In this document: positions 5,098 through 12,829 of the stretch, one piece after another
How the letters are laid out: each line of letters starts with the position of its first letter
How positions within the stretch are numbered: the stretch's first letter is position 1
Assembly (NCBI GenBank): GCA_964612085.1
Contig: CAZTCJ010000093.1
Location: forward strand, 1 to 14,231
Origin: CAZTCJ01 sp964612085
GTDB lineage: Bacteria; Pseudomonadota; Alphaproteobacteria; JAJFIK01
Direction of reading: 5' to 3'
Length of the DNA stretch: 14,231 nt
Translations under genes and position numbers: made by a program
Notes under the pieces: model-generated
Seen by the model: the letters and a program-made list of their open reading frames with translations, nothing else
What the model was told of the DNA's origin: nothing
Database searches by the model: none

Positions 5098-6084
5098 ATG
5101 ACGCAGCCTTTGATCGAGATTGCGGGCCTGGTGAAACGATTCGGACCGTTCACGGCGGTGGATGGGCTTTCGTTTTCCGTGGCTCAAGGGGAAGTTCTGG
5201 GCTTTCTGGGGCCGAACGGGGCCGGTAAGTCCACCACCATGAAAATGATCACCGGCTTCCTGGCGCCGAGCGCCGGATCGGTCCGGATCATGGGCCTCGA
5301 TATCGTGGAAGACCGGATCGAGGCCCAGAAGCGCATCGGCTATCTGCCGGAAGGCGCGCCCGCCTACGCGGATATGACGCCGCGCCAGTTTCTGCGGTTC
5401 ATCGCCGAGGCGCGCGGGTTTCGCGGCGATCAGGCGGAAGAGCGCGTGGCCGCGGCGGTCGAGCGGACCCAGCTTGACGGTGTACTCGACCAGCGTATCG
5501 AAACGCTTTCCAAGGGCTTCAAGCGCCGGGTGGGGCTCGCCCAGGCGATCCTGCACGACCCGCAAGTGCTGATCATGGACGAGCCCACGGACGGTCTCGA
5601 TCCCAATCAGAAATTCGCCGTGCGCCGCCTGATCGCCGAGATGGCGCGGGACAAGGCGATCATCATTTCCACCCATATCCTGGAAGAGGTCGAGGCGGTG
5701 TGCACCCGTGCGCTGATCATCGACCGGGGCCGGATCGTCGCCGACGGCACGCCGGAAGACCTGAATGCCCGCTCGCGCTATCACAACGCGGTGAGCCTCG
5801 ATATCGCGGAAGGGGACGCCGCCGCCGCCGCCAAGGCGATCCGCGCCATCAAGGGTATCGAGACCCTGGAAGAAGTGGATGCGGGCGAAGGCGTCCGCCG
5901 TCTGACGGTCTATCCGGCGGATACGGACACGCGCCTGATCGATCCGGTGGCGGCGCTCGTGGCCAAGAACAAGTGGGATGTGCGCGCGCTTTATGCGGAA
6001 AAGGGCCGTCTCGACGAAGTGTTCCGGACCTTGACCACCGCCGACGCGCAAGGCGCGTCAAGCGAAAAAGGAGCCGCCGCATGA
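5098..6084 (+). CDS. ABC transporter ATP-binding protein, GldA-like
   Basis: A 328-residue ATPase subunit of an ABC-2 type system. Walker A (GPNGAGKST) is at 38-46, the Q-loop region reads GYLPEG at 81-86, the signature LSKGFKRR is at 137-144, Walker B with catalytic Glu (VLIMDEP) is at 157-163, the D-loop GLDPN is at 166-170 and the switch His of STH is at 193. A C-terminal extension of about 100 residues after the core is usual for the GldA/NatA-type exporters. It would energise the permease encoded next, with the GldG-like and DUF4340 proteins as partners. The start has only an AAGAAAG purine tract as ribosome binding site, so translation may be modest. The stop overlaps the permease start by 4 bp (ATGA). 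The transported substrate is unknown. Confidence 0.93.
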   Translation: MTQPLIEIAGLVKRFGPFTAVDGLSFSVAQGEVLGFLGPNGAGKSTTMKMITGFLAPSAGSVRIMGLDIVEDRIEAQKRIGYLPEGAPAYADMTPRQFLRFIAEARGFRGDQAEERVAAAVERTQLDGVLDQRIETLSKGFKRRVGLAQAILHDPQVLIMDEPTDGLDPNQKFAVRRLIAEMARDKAIIISTHILEEVEAVCTRALIIDRGRIVADGTPEDLNARSRYHNAVSLDIAEGDAAAAAKAIRAIKGIETLEEVDAGEGVRRLTVYPADTDTRLIDPVAALVAKNKWDVRALYAEKGRLDEVFRTLTTADAQGASSEKGAAA

Positions 6085-6815
6085 ACCATGTTCTGCCCGT
6101 GTTCCGGCGTGAGCTGACGGGGTATTTCGCGACCCCGCTCGCTTATGTCTTCATCGTGATCTTTCTGTTCGCCATGGGGACCTTCACTTTTTACATCGGC
6201 GGCTTTTACGAGCGCGAGCAGGCCGATCTCCAGGCCTTTTTCACTTTCCACCCCTGGCTGTATTTGTTCCTGATCCCGGCCATTTCCATGCGTCTGTGGG
6301 CGGAGGAGGCCAAAAGCGGCACCATCGAACTGTTGATGACCTTGCCGGTGCCGAGCTGGGCGAGTGTGGTCGGCAAGTTCCTGGCGGGCTGGGCCTTCAC
6401 CGCCATCGCCCTGGCGCTGACCGTGCCCATCTGGATCACGGTGAACTATCTGGGCACCCCGGACAATGGCGTGATTTTCGCCTCGTATATCGGCAGCCTG
6501 CTGATGGCCGGCGGCTATCTTGCCATCGGCGCCTGTATCTCGGCCTTGACCGGCAATCAGGTGATCGCCTTCGTGATCTCGGTCGTGGTGTGTTTCCTCT
6601 TTACCGTGAGCGGTCTGCCGCTGGTGCTCGATGTCTTCCAGGGCTGGGCGCCCCAGGCGATCGTCAACACCATCGCCTCGTTCAGTTTCCTGAGCCATTT
6701 CACCGCCATCACCAAAGGCGTGATCGATCTGCGCGATGTGATTTTTTTCGCCTCCCTGATCGGTCTGTGGCTGACCATCAATACCCTTGTTATCGAGCTG
6801 AAGCGGGCGGAGTAG
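6081..6815 (+). CDS. ABC-2 type permease, GldF-like
   Basis: A 244-residue inner-membrane protein with about six predicted transmembrane segments (roughly 18-40, 60-72, 98-122, 136-160, 165-185 and 220-238). The N-terminus (VFRRELTGYFATPLAYVF) and the motif EEAKSGTIELLMTLPV at about 75-90 are typical of the ABC2_membrane/GldF family, in which EExxGTIExLLxxPV forms the coupling region. The ATG at 6081 overlaps the ATPase stop by 4 bp and has AAGGAG (6068-6073) seven bases upstream, so the two subunits are coupled in translation. With the ATPase it would form the core exporter. Substrate is unknown. The Bacteroidetes homologue is tied to gliding and secretion, but proteobacterial members occur in non-gliding species. 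Confidence 0.92.
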   Translation: MNHVLPVFRRELTGYFATPLAYVFIVIFLFAMGTFTFYIGGFYEREQADLQAFFTFHPWLYLFLIPAISMRLWAEEAKSGTIELLMTLPVPSWASVVGKFLAGWAFTAIALALTVPIWITVNYLGTPDNGVIFASYIGSLLMAGGYLAIGACISALTGNQVIAFVISVVVCFLFTVSGLPLVLDVFQGWAPQAIVNTIASFSFLSHFTAITKGVIDLRDVIFFASLIGLWLTINTLVIELKRAE

Positions 6816-6818
6816 GAT

Positions 6819-8819
6819 ATGACCACGTCACAGACAGCGGATCGCAAGCGGCTTTTCGGGCTCAGCCTGCCGAGCCTGACCGGCATCGCAGTGGTGCTTC
6901 TGGTGGTGCTCTTCGTGTCGCTCAATCTGTTCGCGGGCCTGAGCTTTCGCGGCGCGCGGCTCGACCTGACCGGCGACGGGCTCTTCACCTTGAGCAAGGG
7001 TACGGTCAATACGGTCAAAGCCATCAAGGAGCCGATCCGGCTTCAGTTTTTCTATTCCGAAAAGATCGGTGCGGATTATCCGCAGGTACGCGCTTACGCC
7101 AATCGCGTGCGGGACCTCCTGGAAGAATATGCCGCGCGTTCGGCCGGCATGATCAAGCTCGAGGTGATCGACCCTGAACCGTTCACGGAGGAAGAGGATC
7201 TGGCGAGCGCCCACGGGCTGTCGGGAGCGGCGACCCAGACCGGCGAAGTGCTGTTTTTCGGTCTTGTCGGCACCAACGCCATCGACGGCAAGGAAGTGAT
7301 CGCCTTCTTCCCCCAGGAACGCGCGCAATTCCTGGAATACGATCTGACCGAGATGGTCCACCGCTTGAGCGCGCCGGGCAAGCCGGTGCTCGGTATCGTG
7401 AGCAATCTGCCGCTCGATACGGGCCCGGGCGGCCTGCCCGCGGCGCTGCAAGGCCAGTCCCAGCCTTTCATGATTTATGAGCAGTTGCGGGAGCGTTTCA
7501 CCATCGAAATGCTGGAGCAGGATTTCGACACGGTGCCTGAAAGCGTCGATGTGCTGATGATCGCCCATCCCAAGGACTTGAGCGAGCGCACGCTTTACGC
7601 CATCGATCAGTTCGTGCTGCGCGGCGGCCGGGCGCTCGTCTTCGTCGATCCGCATTCGGAACTGAGCGCCCAACAGACGGGTCCCATGGGCCAGCCGCTG
7701 CCCGGCTCCAGCCCGACCTCTGATCTGAAACCGTTGCTTGGCAGTTGGGGCGTGGCCTACGATCCCGCGCGGGTCGTGGCCGACGGGCCCGCCGCCCAGG
7801 TGGTGACCGCCAGTTTCGACGGGCGCCAGACGCGGGTGTCCTATCCCATCTGGCTCGGCCTCACCCAGGACAATCTGAACAAGGACGATCTGGTCACCGC
7901 CCAGATCGGCCAGCTCAATCTGGCGACCGCCGGGGCGCTGACCCCCTTGGAGGGCGCGCAGACGCAGTTCCTGCCTCTGATCACCACTTCGGCGGAATCC
8001 CTGACCTTCGAGCGCTTCGAAGTGGCCATGCAGCCCCAGCCGGAAGAACTGTTGCGCAAATTCGTGCCGGACGCTGAGCAGTATGTCATTGCGGCCCGGG
8101 TTACCGGCGAGATCGGCACGGCCTTCCCCAATGGCCGCCCGGCCAAGTCCGCGCCGGAAGACGGCGAGAGCGAAGAGACGCCTACGGATGATGCATCGCT
8201 GCCGGAGCACAGGGCCCGTTCGGACGGCGCGGTCAATGTCATCGTGGTGGCGGACTCCGATCTGTTCGACGACCGTTTCTGGGTCGTGGAACAGAACCTT
8301 CTCGGTCAGCGCATCGCGGTGCCGACGGCGGATAACGCCAATTTCATCGTGAACGCGGTCGAGAACCTGATGGGCTCGAACGATCTTATTTCCCTGCGCG
8401 GCCGGGCCAATTTCGACCGTCCGTTCACGGTGGTGGACGAACTGCGCCGCAAGGCGGAGATCCGTTATCTCGCCCAGGAGCAGGACTTGTCCGCCAAGCT
8501 CGATCAGTTCGAACAGCAACTGGCGGAGCTTCAGGGCCGGCGCGAGCGGCTCGATCCGGCGACCTCCGCGATCCCGTCGGCGGACGAACAGCAGCTTGTG
8601 GAAAATATCCGGGCCGAGATGATCGAAACCCGCCGGGATCTGCGCGATGTGCGCCGGTCTCTGCGGTCCGAGATCGAAGCGCTCGGCGGCTGGCTGGCGT
8701 TCCTCAATATCGGGCTCGTCCCGGCGCTGGTGGCGGTTGCCGCCATCGTGCTTGCCCGGCGCCGGGCACAGCGCCGGACCCAGAGCCGTGGGGCTCAAGC
8801 GGAAGGAGCACAGGCATGA
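6819..8819 (+). CDS. GldG-like ABC transporter auxiliary protein (ABC_transp_aux)
   Basis: A 666-residue membrane protein. It has an N-terminal anchor at about 20-40 followed by the characteristic RLDLTGDGLFTLSKGT segment (47-62). A large periplasmic region follows, with the family core from about 70 to 290 (FFYSEKI at 77-83, DVLMIAHP at 244-251, GGRALVFVDPHSE at 269-281). Next come a second domain up to about 435, an acidic low-complexity linker (about 438-470), an alpha/beta stretch with VVADSDLFDDRFW (476-488), a charged likely coiled coil (about 540-620) and a C-terminal membrane segment (about 629-647) with a basic tail. Both termini would be cytoplasmic. It starts 3 bp after the permease stop, with GGAG overlapping that stop, and ends in a 4-bp overlap with the DUF4340 gene. 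It is a fixed partner of the GldAF-type exporter; its exact role is unknown. Confidence 0.9.
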   Translation: MTTSQTADRKRLFGLSLPSLTGIAVVLLVVLFVSLNLFAGLSFRGARLDLTGDGLFTLSKGTVNTVKAIKEPIRLQFFYSEKIGADYPQVRAYANRVRDLLEEYAARSAGMIKLEVIDPEPFTEEEDLASAHGLSGAATQTGEVLFFGLVGTNAIDGKEVIAFFPQERAQFLEYDLTEMVHRLSAPGKPVLGIVSNLPLDTGPGGLPAALQGQSQPFMIYEQLRERFTIEMLEQDFDTVPESVDVLMIAHPKDLSERTLYAIDQFVLRGGRALVFVDPHSELSAQQTGPMGQPLPGSSPTSDLKPLLGSWGVAYDPARVVADGPAAQVVTASFDGRQTRVSYPIWLGLTQDNLNKDDLVTAQIGQLNLATAGALTPLEGAQTQFLPLITTSAESLTFERFEVAMQPQPEELLRKFVPDAEQYVIAARVTGEIGTAFPNGRPAKSAPEDGESEETPTDDASLPEHRARSDGAVNVIVVADSDLFDDRFWVVEQNLLGQRIAVPTADNANFIVNAVENLMGSNDLISLRGRANFDRPFTVVDELRRKAEIRYLAQEQDLSAKLDQFEQQLAELQGRRERLDPATSAIPSADEQQLVENIRAEMIETRRDLRDVRRSLRSEIEALGGWLAFLNIGLVPALVAVAAIVLARRRAQRRTQSRGAQAEGAQA

Positions 8820-9955
8820 TCGCCGCATTGGACCGGTACGATACGGCCTCGCGCCGCCTGATCCTGCTTGCAGGCGCGACCCTCCTCATGGTGGGCCTGG
8901 CGCTGTTCGCGGTGACCTCGACTGTCGAACGCCAGCGCGGCGCGTTCGATCCGCAGCCGTTCTTTCTCGATCTTGGGGACGCGCTGACCCGCGCCGCCAA
9001 GCTGGAGATTATCTCCAAGGACGGTGCCGTGCGCGTGGAACAGGACGAGACCGGCGCCTGGGTGCTGCCGGAGAAGGAAAACTTCCCGGCCCGGATCGAA
9101 CCCTTGCGCGAAACCTTCGAAGGCCTGCGCGGTCTGGTGAAGCTCGCGCCCAAAACGGCCAATCCCGATTATCACGAAGCACTCGAACTGGGCGCCCCGG
9201 CCGAGGGCGGGGACGCGGTCCGTGTGCGGCTTCTCGATGCCGACGGGGTGGCCCTTGCCGATGTGCTCATGGGCAAGCCGGATGAGACCAGCGTGGTCGG
9301 CAGCCAGGAGCGCCGTCATGCCCGCGCCCCCGGCGAGGATCAGGCCTGGCTCGTGGCTGGCTCGGTGGCTTTGGAAACGGATCTGCGCGACTGGCTTCAG
9401 TCCGATGCGGTGACGGTGCCGCGCGAGCGGGTCCGGGCCGTCACGGTCACGCCTGTCGAGGGGCAGGCTTACAGCGTCACCCGTGACAGCGCCGATCAAC
9501 AGGACTTTACCCTCGCGCCCCTTCCAGCGGGGCGAGAGCTTGCCGGGGCCTATCTGTTGAACAGCGTGGCGGGCGGCCTGGCCAATCTGCCGGTCGAGGA
9601 TGTGCAGCCCCGCACGCAGTTCGATGCCCAGGCAGTGCCTGTACAAACGGCGGTTTTCCAGACCTTTGACGGTCTGACGGTGACGGCCCGCCTGCGCAGC
9701 GATGACGCGGGTGCCTGGCTCACCCTCGATGCCCAGGCCGTGCCGGTGGCCTTCGCGCCGCCCGAACCGGCGCCCGGGAGCGAGGCGCAGCCCGCGGCTG
9801 ACCTGCCCGCGCCGCAAATCGTGGCGTCCACGGCACGGGAAGCGGAAAAAATCAACCGGTTGACCTCGCGTTTCGCCTTTCGGGTTCCTACATACACTGC
9901 GTCGCAAATGGTGAAGCCTCTCGAGGAGATGCTGAAACCACGCGAGTCTGAGTAG
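8816..9955 (+). CDS. DUF4340 domain protein, partner of the Gld-type ABC system
   Basis: A 379-residue protein with one N-terminal membrane anchor (about 14-34) and a periplasmic region rich in beta strands, as in DUF4340. Two repeated-looking halves carry short strands such as AWVLPEKENFPARIEPL (81-97) and VLMGKPDETSVVG (150-162). A proline/alanine-rich linker (about 314-334) precedes the end motif FRVPTYTASQMVKPLEEML (355-373), which resembles the C-terminus typical of the family. DUF4340 genes regularly follow GldG-like genes in proteobacteria, and the 4-bp overlap here supports one complex. Biochemical function is unknown. A purine-rich stretch and then a strong ribosome binding site follow in the 67-bp gap before htpG. 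Confidence 0.87.
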   Translation: MIAALDRYDTASRRLILLAGATLLMVGLALFAVTSTVERQRGAFDPQPFFLDLGDALTRAAKLEIISKDGAVRVEQDETGAWVLPEKENFPARIEPLRETFEGLRGLVKLAPKTANPDYHEALELGAPAEGGDAVRVRLLDADGVALADVLMGKPDETSVVGSQERRHARAPGEDQAWLVAGSVALETDLRDWLQSDAVTVPRERVRAVTVTPVEGQAYSVTRDSADQQDFTLAPLPAGRELAGAYLLNSVAGGLANLPVEDVQPRTQFDAQAVPVQTAVFQTFDGLTVTARLRSDDAGAWLTLDAQAVPVAFAPPEPAPGSEAQPAADLPAPQIVASTAREAEKINRLTSRFAFRVPTYTASQMVKPLEEMLKPRESE

Positions 9956-10022
9956 CCAGAAGAGAAGAAGAGGCGCGGGGGGCAAAGCGCTCCCTTGCGC
10001 GTTACCGGCGCGAGGAGAAGCG

Positions 10023-11963
10023 ATGACGAGCCAGGCAGCACAAGCAAACGAGACGGCGGAAAACGGCGCGCAGGGCCAGGCCCATGCCTTTCAGGCGGAG
10101 GTTTCGCGCCTCCTGCACATGATGGTCCATTCGGTCTATTCCGAAAAGGACGTTTTCCTCCGTGAACTGATTTCCAATGCGTCCGACGCCTGCGACAAGC
10201 TGCGGTACCGGGCGCTGACCGATGCCGCGCTCGCCGCTGACGACACGGCGTTCGGCATCCGCATCACCGTCGATCCCACCGCCAAGACGCTGACGGTCGC
10301 CGACAACGGCATCGGCATGGACCGCCAGGATCTGATCGACAATCTGGGCACCATCGCGCGGTCGGGCACCGACAGTTTTCTCGATGCCCTCTCAGGCGAT
10401 GAAAAAACGGATATGGCGCTGATCGGCAAGTTCGGCGTCGGCTTTTACGCCGCTTTCATGGTCGCGAAATCCGTCCGCGTGATCAGCGTCAAAGCGGGCA
10501 GCGACGAGGCTTGGGAATGGCAGTCGGACGGTCTCGGCAGCTTCACGGTGGAGCCCACGGAAGACCGCGCGGGCCTGATCGCCAAGCGCGGCACGGCGGT
10601 TATCCTCTCCTTGCGTGACGGCGAGGACGGCTATCTGGAGCCCGACCGCCTGCGCGGCATCATCAAGACCTATTCCGACCACGTGGCTTTCCCGATCGCG
10701 CTCGAAGAAGCGGGCAAGGCGGATGACGAGGCCGCGGCCGCCGATCCGGTCAATACGGGCGGGGCGCTTTGGGCCCGTGCGAAATCGGACGTTACGGAAG
10801 AACAGTATGCGGAGTTCTACCGGCATGTGAGCCATGCGCCGGACGACCCGCTGATGACCATCCATTACCGGGCGGAAGGCCGGCATGAATATTCCGTTCT
10901 GCTGTTCGTGCCCGAGACCCGGCCGCTCGATCTGTTCGAGCCCGAGCGCAATTGCCGGATGAAGCTTTACGTCAACAAGGTCTTCATCACCTGCGATGCG
11001 CCGCTGCTGCCGCCCTATCTGCGGTTCATGCGCGGCGTGGTGGATTCAAGCGATATCCCGCTGACCGTCAGCCGGGAGATGCTGCAGAACAATCCGATCG
11101 TCGCGTCGATCCGCCAGGCGCTGACCAAGCGCATCCTGTCGGAACTGAGCAAGTGCGCGGAAAAGGATCCCGAGCGCTTTGAGACGTTCTGGACCACCTT
11201 CGGCGCCGTGCTGAAGGAAGGCATTTACGAGGATCTGGAGCGGCGTGATCAACTGCTTGATTTGGCGCGCTTCCGCACCACCAAATCGGGCGATGGCTGG
11301 CGCACCCTGAAAGAGGTCGTTGCCGGTCTGAAAGATGGTCAGACGGCGATCTATTACCTGACGGGCGAGTCCGACGAAGCCGTGTCCCAAGGGCCGCAAC
11401 TGGAAGGCTTCAAGGCGCGGGACATCGAGGTGCTGCTTCTGTCGGATCCGGTGGATGCGTTCTGGGTCTCGGCGATCACGGGGTATGAAGGCAAACCCTT
11501 CCAGTCGATCACGCGCGGGGCGGCGGATCTGGACAAGCTCGGCGAGACCAAGCCCGCCGAGGACAAGACGGACGCCACGGACGATGTGGGCCTGGGCGTG
11601 CTGATGGCCGCCTTCAAACAGGCGCTCGGCGATCAGGTGAAGGATGTGCGCAAGTCGGACCGCCTGACCGACAGCGCCGTCTGTCTGGTGGCGGATGAAA
11701 GCGGTCTCGACATGCATATCGAGAAGATCCTGCGCAGCCAGAAACTGGGCGGCGACCTGCCGTCGAGCCGCGTGCTCGAAATCAATCCGGACCATGGGCT
11801 GATCGCCTCCCTGGCGGAGCGGGCCAAGATCGGCGTCGATGGCGATGTGGAGGATGCCGCTCATCTGTTGCTGGAACAGGCGCGCATTCAGCAAGGGGAG
11901 AAAGTGGCGGATCCGGCCGGCTTTGCCCGGCGGCTCCAGGCTATGCTGACGAAAGCTTTGTAA
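10023..11963 (+). CDS. htpG: Hsp90-family molecular chaperone HtpG
   Basis: A 646-residue cytosolic ATP-dependent chaperone acting as a dimer. The GHKL ATPase domain is complete: LRELISNASDA at 47-57 with the catalytic Glu48 and magnesium-binding Asn52, DNGIGM at 94-99, GTIARSGT at 109-116, the glycine-rich lid motif IGKFGVGFYAAF at 134-145 and GTAVIL at 190-195. The middle domain (about 240-510, with SREMLQNN near residue 350) and the C-terminal dimerisation domain are of normal length. The N-terminus has about 20 extra polar residues before the conserved HAFQAEV. AGGAG (10013-10017) five bases before the ATG is the strongest ribosome binding site in the block. It follows the DUF4340 gene by 67 bp. 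I saw no convincing own promoter, so expression from the heat-shock-like promoter at 5025 is plausible. Confidence 0.97.
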   Translation: MTSQAAQANETAENGAQGQAHAFQAEVSRLLHMMVHSVYSEKDVFLRELISNASDACDKLRYRALTDAALAADDTAFGIRITVDPTAKTLTVADNGIGMDRQDLIDNLGTIARSGTDSFLDALSGDEKTDMALIGKFGVGFYAAFMVAKSVRVISVKAGSDEAWEWQSDGLGSFTVEPTEDRAGLIAKRGTAVILSLRDGEDGYLEPDRLRGIIKTYSDHVAFPIALEEAGKADDEAAAADPVNTGGALWARAKSDVTEEQYAEFYRHVSHAPDDPLMTIHYRAEGRHEYSVLLFVPETRPLDLFEPERNCRMKLYVNKVFITCDAPLLPPYLRFMRGVVDSSDIPLTVSREMLQNNPIVASIRQALTKRILSELSKCAEKDPERFETFWTTFGAVLKEGIYEDLERRDQLLDLARFRTTKSGDGWRTLKEVVAGLKDGQTAIYYLTGESDEAVSQGPQLEGFKARDIEVLLLSDPVDAFWVSAITGYEGKPFQSITRGAADLDKLGETKPAEDKTDATDDVGLGVLMAAFKQALGDQVKDVRKSDRLTDSAVCLVADESGLDMHIEKILRSQKLGGDLPSSRVLEINPDHGLIASLAERAKIGVDGDVEDAAHLLLEQARIQQGEKVADPAGFARRLQAMLTKAL

Positions 11964-11965
11964 GA

Positions 11966-12757
11966 TCAGGGCGCTGTGGCGTGCAAGAGATCGTGCTTGG
12001 CGGCGCCCAAAATCTCGCCGATTTCTCCTGACTGTACCAGAACGGCCACGCCTTCCGTGACACCGTCCTCATCCTGAGGAATGGGCATAGTGCGGCTGAA
12101 GGGCGTGCCGTTCCAGGTGCCGATGGGCTCGATCGAGAACACCGCGTTGGTGTAATCGATCACCTTGCCTTCGTTCAGACCGCCTTCGATGACCGTTCCG
12201 TGGTGGGACCGATAGGCCACCAGATAGATCGTCGCATCCCGGTCGAGCGGTTCGGAGGCCGCATCGACGCGCACCGCCACGTGATTGTCGCCTTCCGCGA
12301 CCGCTTCGATGGAAACGGCCGCACGTGCGCCCATGGACTTTTTGCGCTGTTTGATCTTTTTACGGACGAGGTCCCGCTTGCTGCCCGGCATGCATGCCTT
12401 GCCGTCGATCACCATTTGCGGCGTGAAGGCCTGACGTTCCCGGATCGCCGTGTTGTACGCCTTGTGGCGCAGCGTATGGGCCGGATCGGCAATGGGATCC
12501 TTGAAGCCCAGAAAGTCCCACATATCCACCGGCAGGGACAAGGCGATGATGTCTTCTTCCTTGGCGAGATCCGTCAGGAAGGCATCGGCCGGCGGGCACA
12601 TCTTGCAGCTTTGGCTGGTGAACAGCTCAACCACGATAGGCGCTTTGGCCCCGTTATCGGCCGCAACCGCCTGTTGCCCGAACAGGGCGGGCCCGAAAAG
12701 CGGCGCTATGGCGAGGCACAGCCAGAAGCGGCGGATGGATCCGTGAGAAAAAATCAT
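11966..12757 (-). CDS. DUF1223 secreted thioredoxin-like protein
   Basis: A 263-residue exported protein. A signal peptide (basic IRR near residue 9, hydrophobic core 11-27) ends near QAVAAD, with cleavage predicted around residue 32. The mature part begins with the DUF1223 core VVELFTSQSCKMCPPADAFL, with the cysteine pair CKMC at 51-54 in a thioredoxin-like fold, followed by LPVDMWDFLGFKDP and TPQMVIDG, the latter like a thioredoxin cis-proline loop. A C-terminal beta domain completes it. The enzymatic role is not established. The start is the ATG at 12755-12757, with AGGG upstream; a GTG 13 codons earlier (12794-12796) would lengthen the signal region. It lies 72 bp downstream of acnA on the same strand, and converges on htpG with only two bases between the stop codons. 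Confidence 0.9.
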   Translation of the reverse strand: MIFSHGSIRRFWLCLAIAPLFGPALFGQQAVAADNGAKAPIVVELFTSQSCKMCPPADAFLTDLAKEEDIIALSLPVDMWDFLGFKDPIADPAHTLRHKAYNTAIRERQAFTPQMVIDGKACMPGSKRDLVRKKIKQRKKSMGARAAVSIEAVAEGDNHVAVRVDAASEPLDRDATIYLVAYRSHHGTVIEGGLNEGKVIDYTNAVFSIEPIGTWNGTPFSRTMPIPQDEDGVTEGVAVLVQSGEIGEILGAAKHDLLHATAP

Positions 12758-12791
12758 AATCCACCCTACCGCCGTCCGGCCGGTTCTCCGA

Positions 12792-12807
12792 GTCACGTTG
12801 TGGTGAC
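12792..12807. other. Small inverted repeat between acnA and DUF1223 gene
   Basis: GTCAC (12792-12796) and GTGAC (12803-12807) form a 5-bp stem with a 6-base loop in the 72-bp gap. There is no T-tract on the minus strand, so read-through from acnA into the DUF1223 gene is expected. The stem is short and may be chance. Confidence 0.2.
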
Positions 12808-12829
12808 GGATGCGCGCCGTTTCGTACCG

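Noticed and set aside
6828..8828. 666-codon minus-strand open frame opposite the GldG-like gene
   Set aside because: It mirrors the plus-strand gene almost exactly, a common result of GC-rich codon use. The translation is His/Gln/Arg-rich with no family motif, while the plus strand has clear GldG features and operon spacing.
9956..10022. Separate heat-shock promoter or CIRCE element directly before htpG
   Set aside because: The CTTG at 9993-9996 has no room for an 18-bp spacer and -10 box before the start codon. No TTAGCACTC-like half-site is present in the gap or in the end of the DUF4340 gene that I could see.
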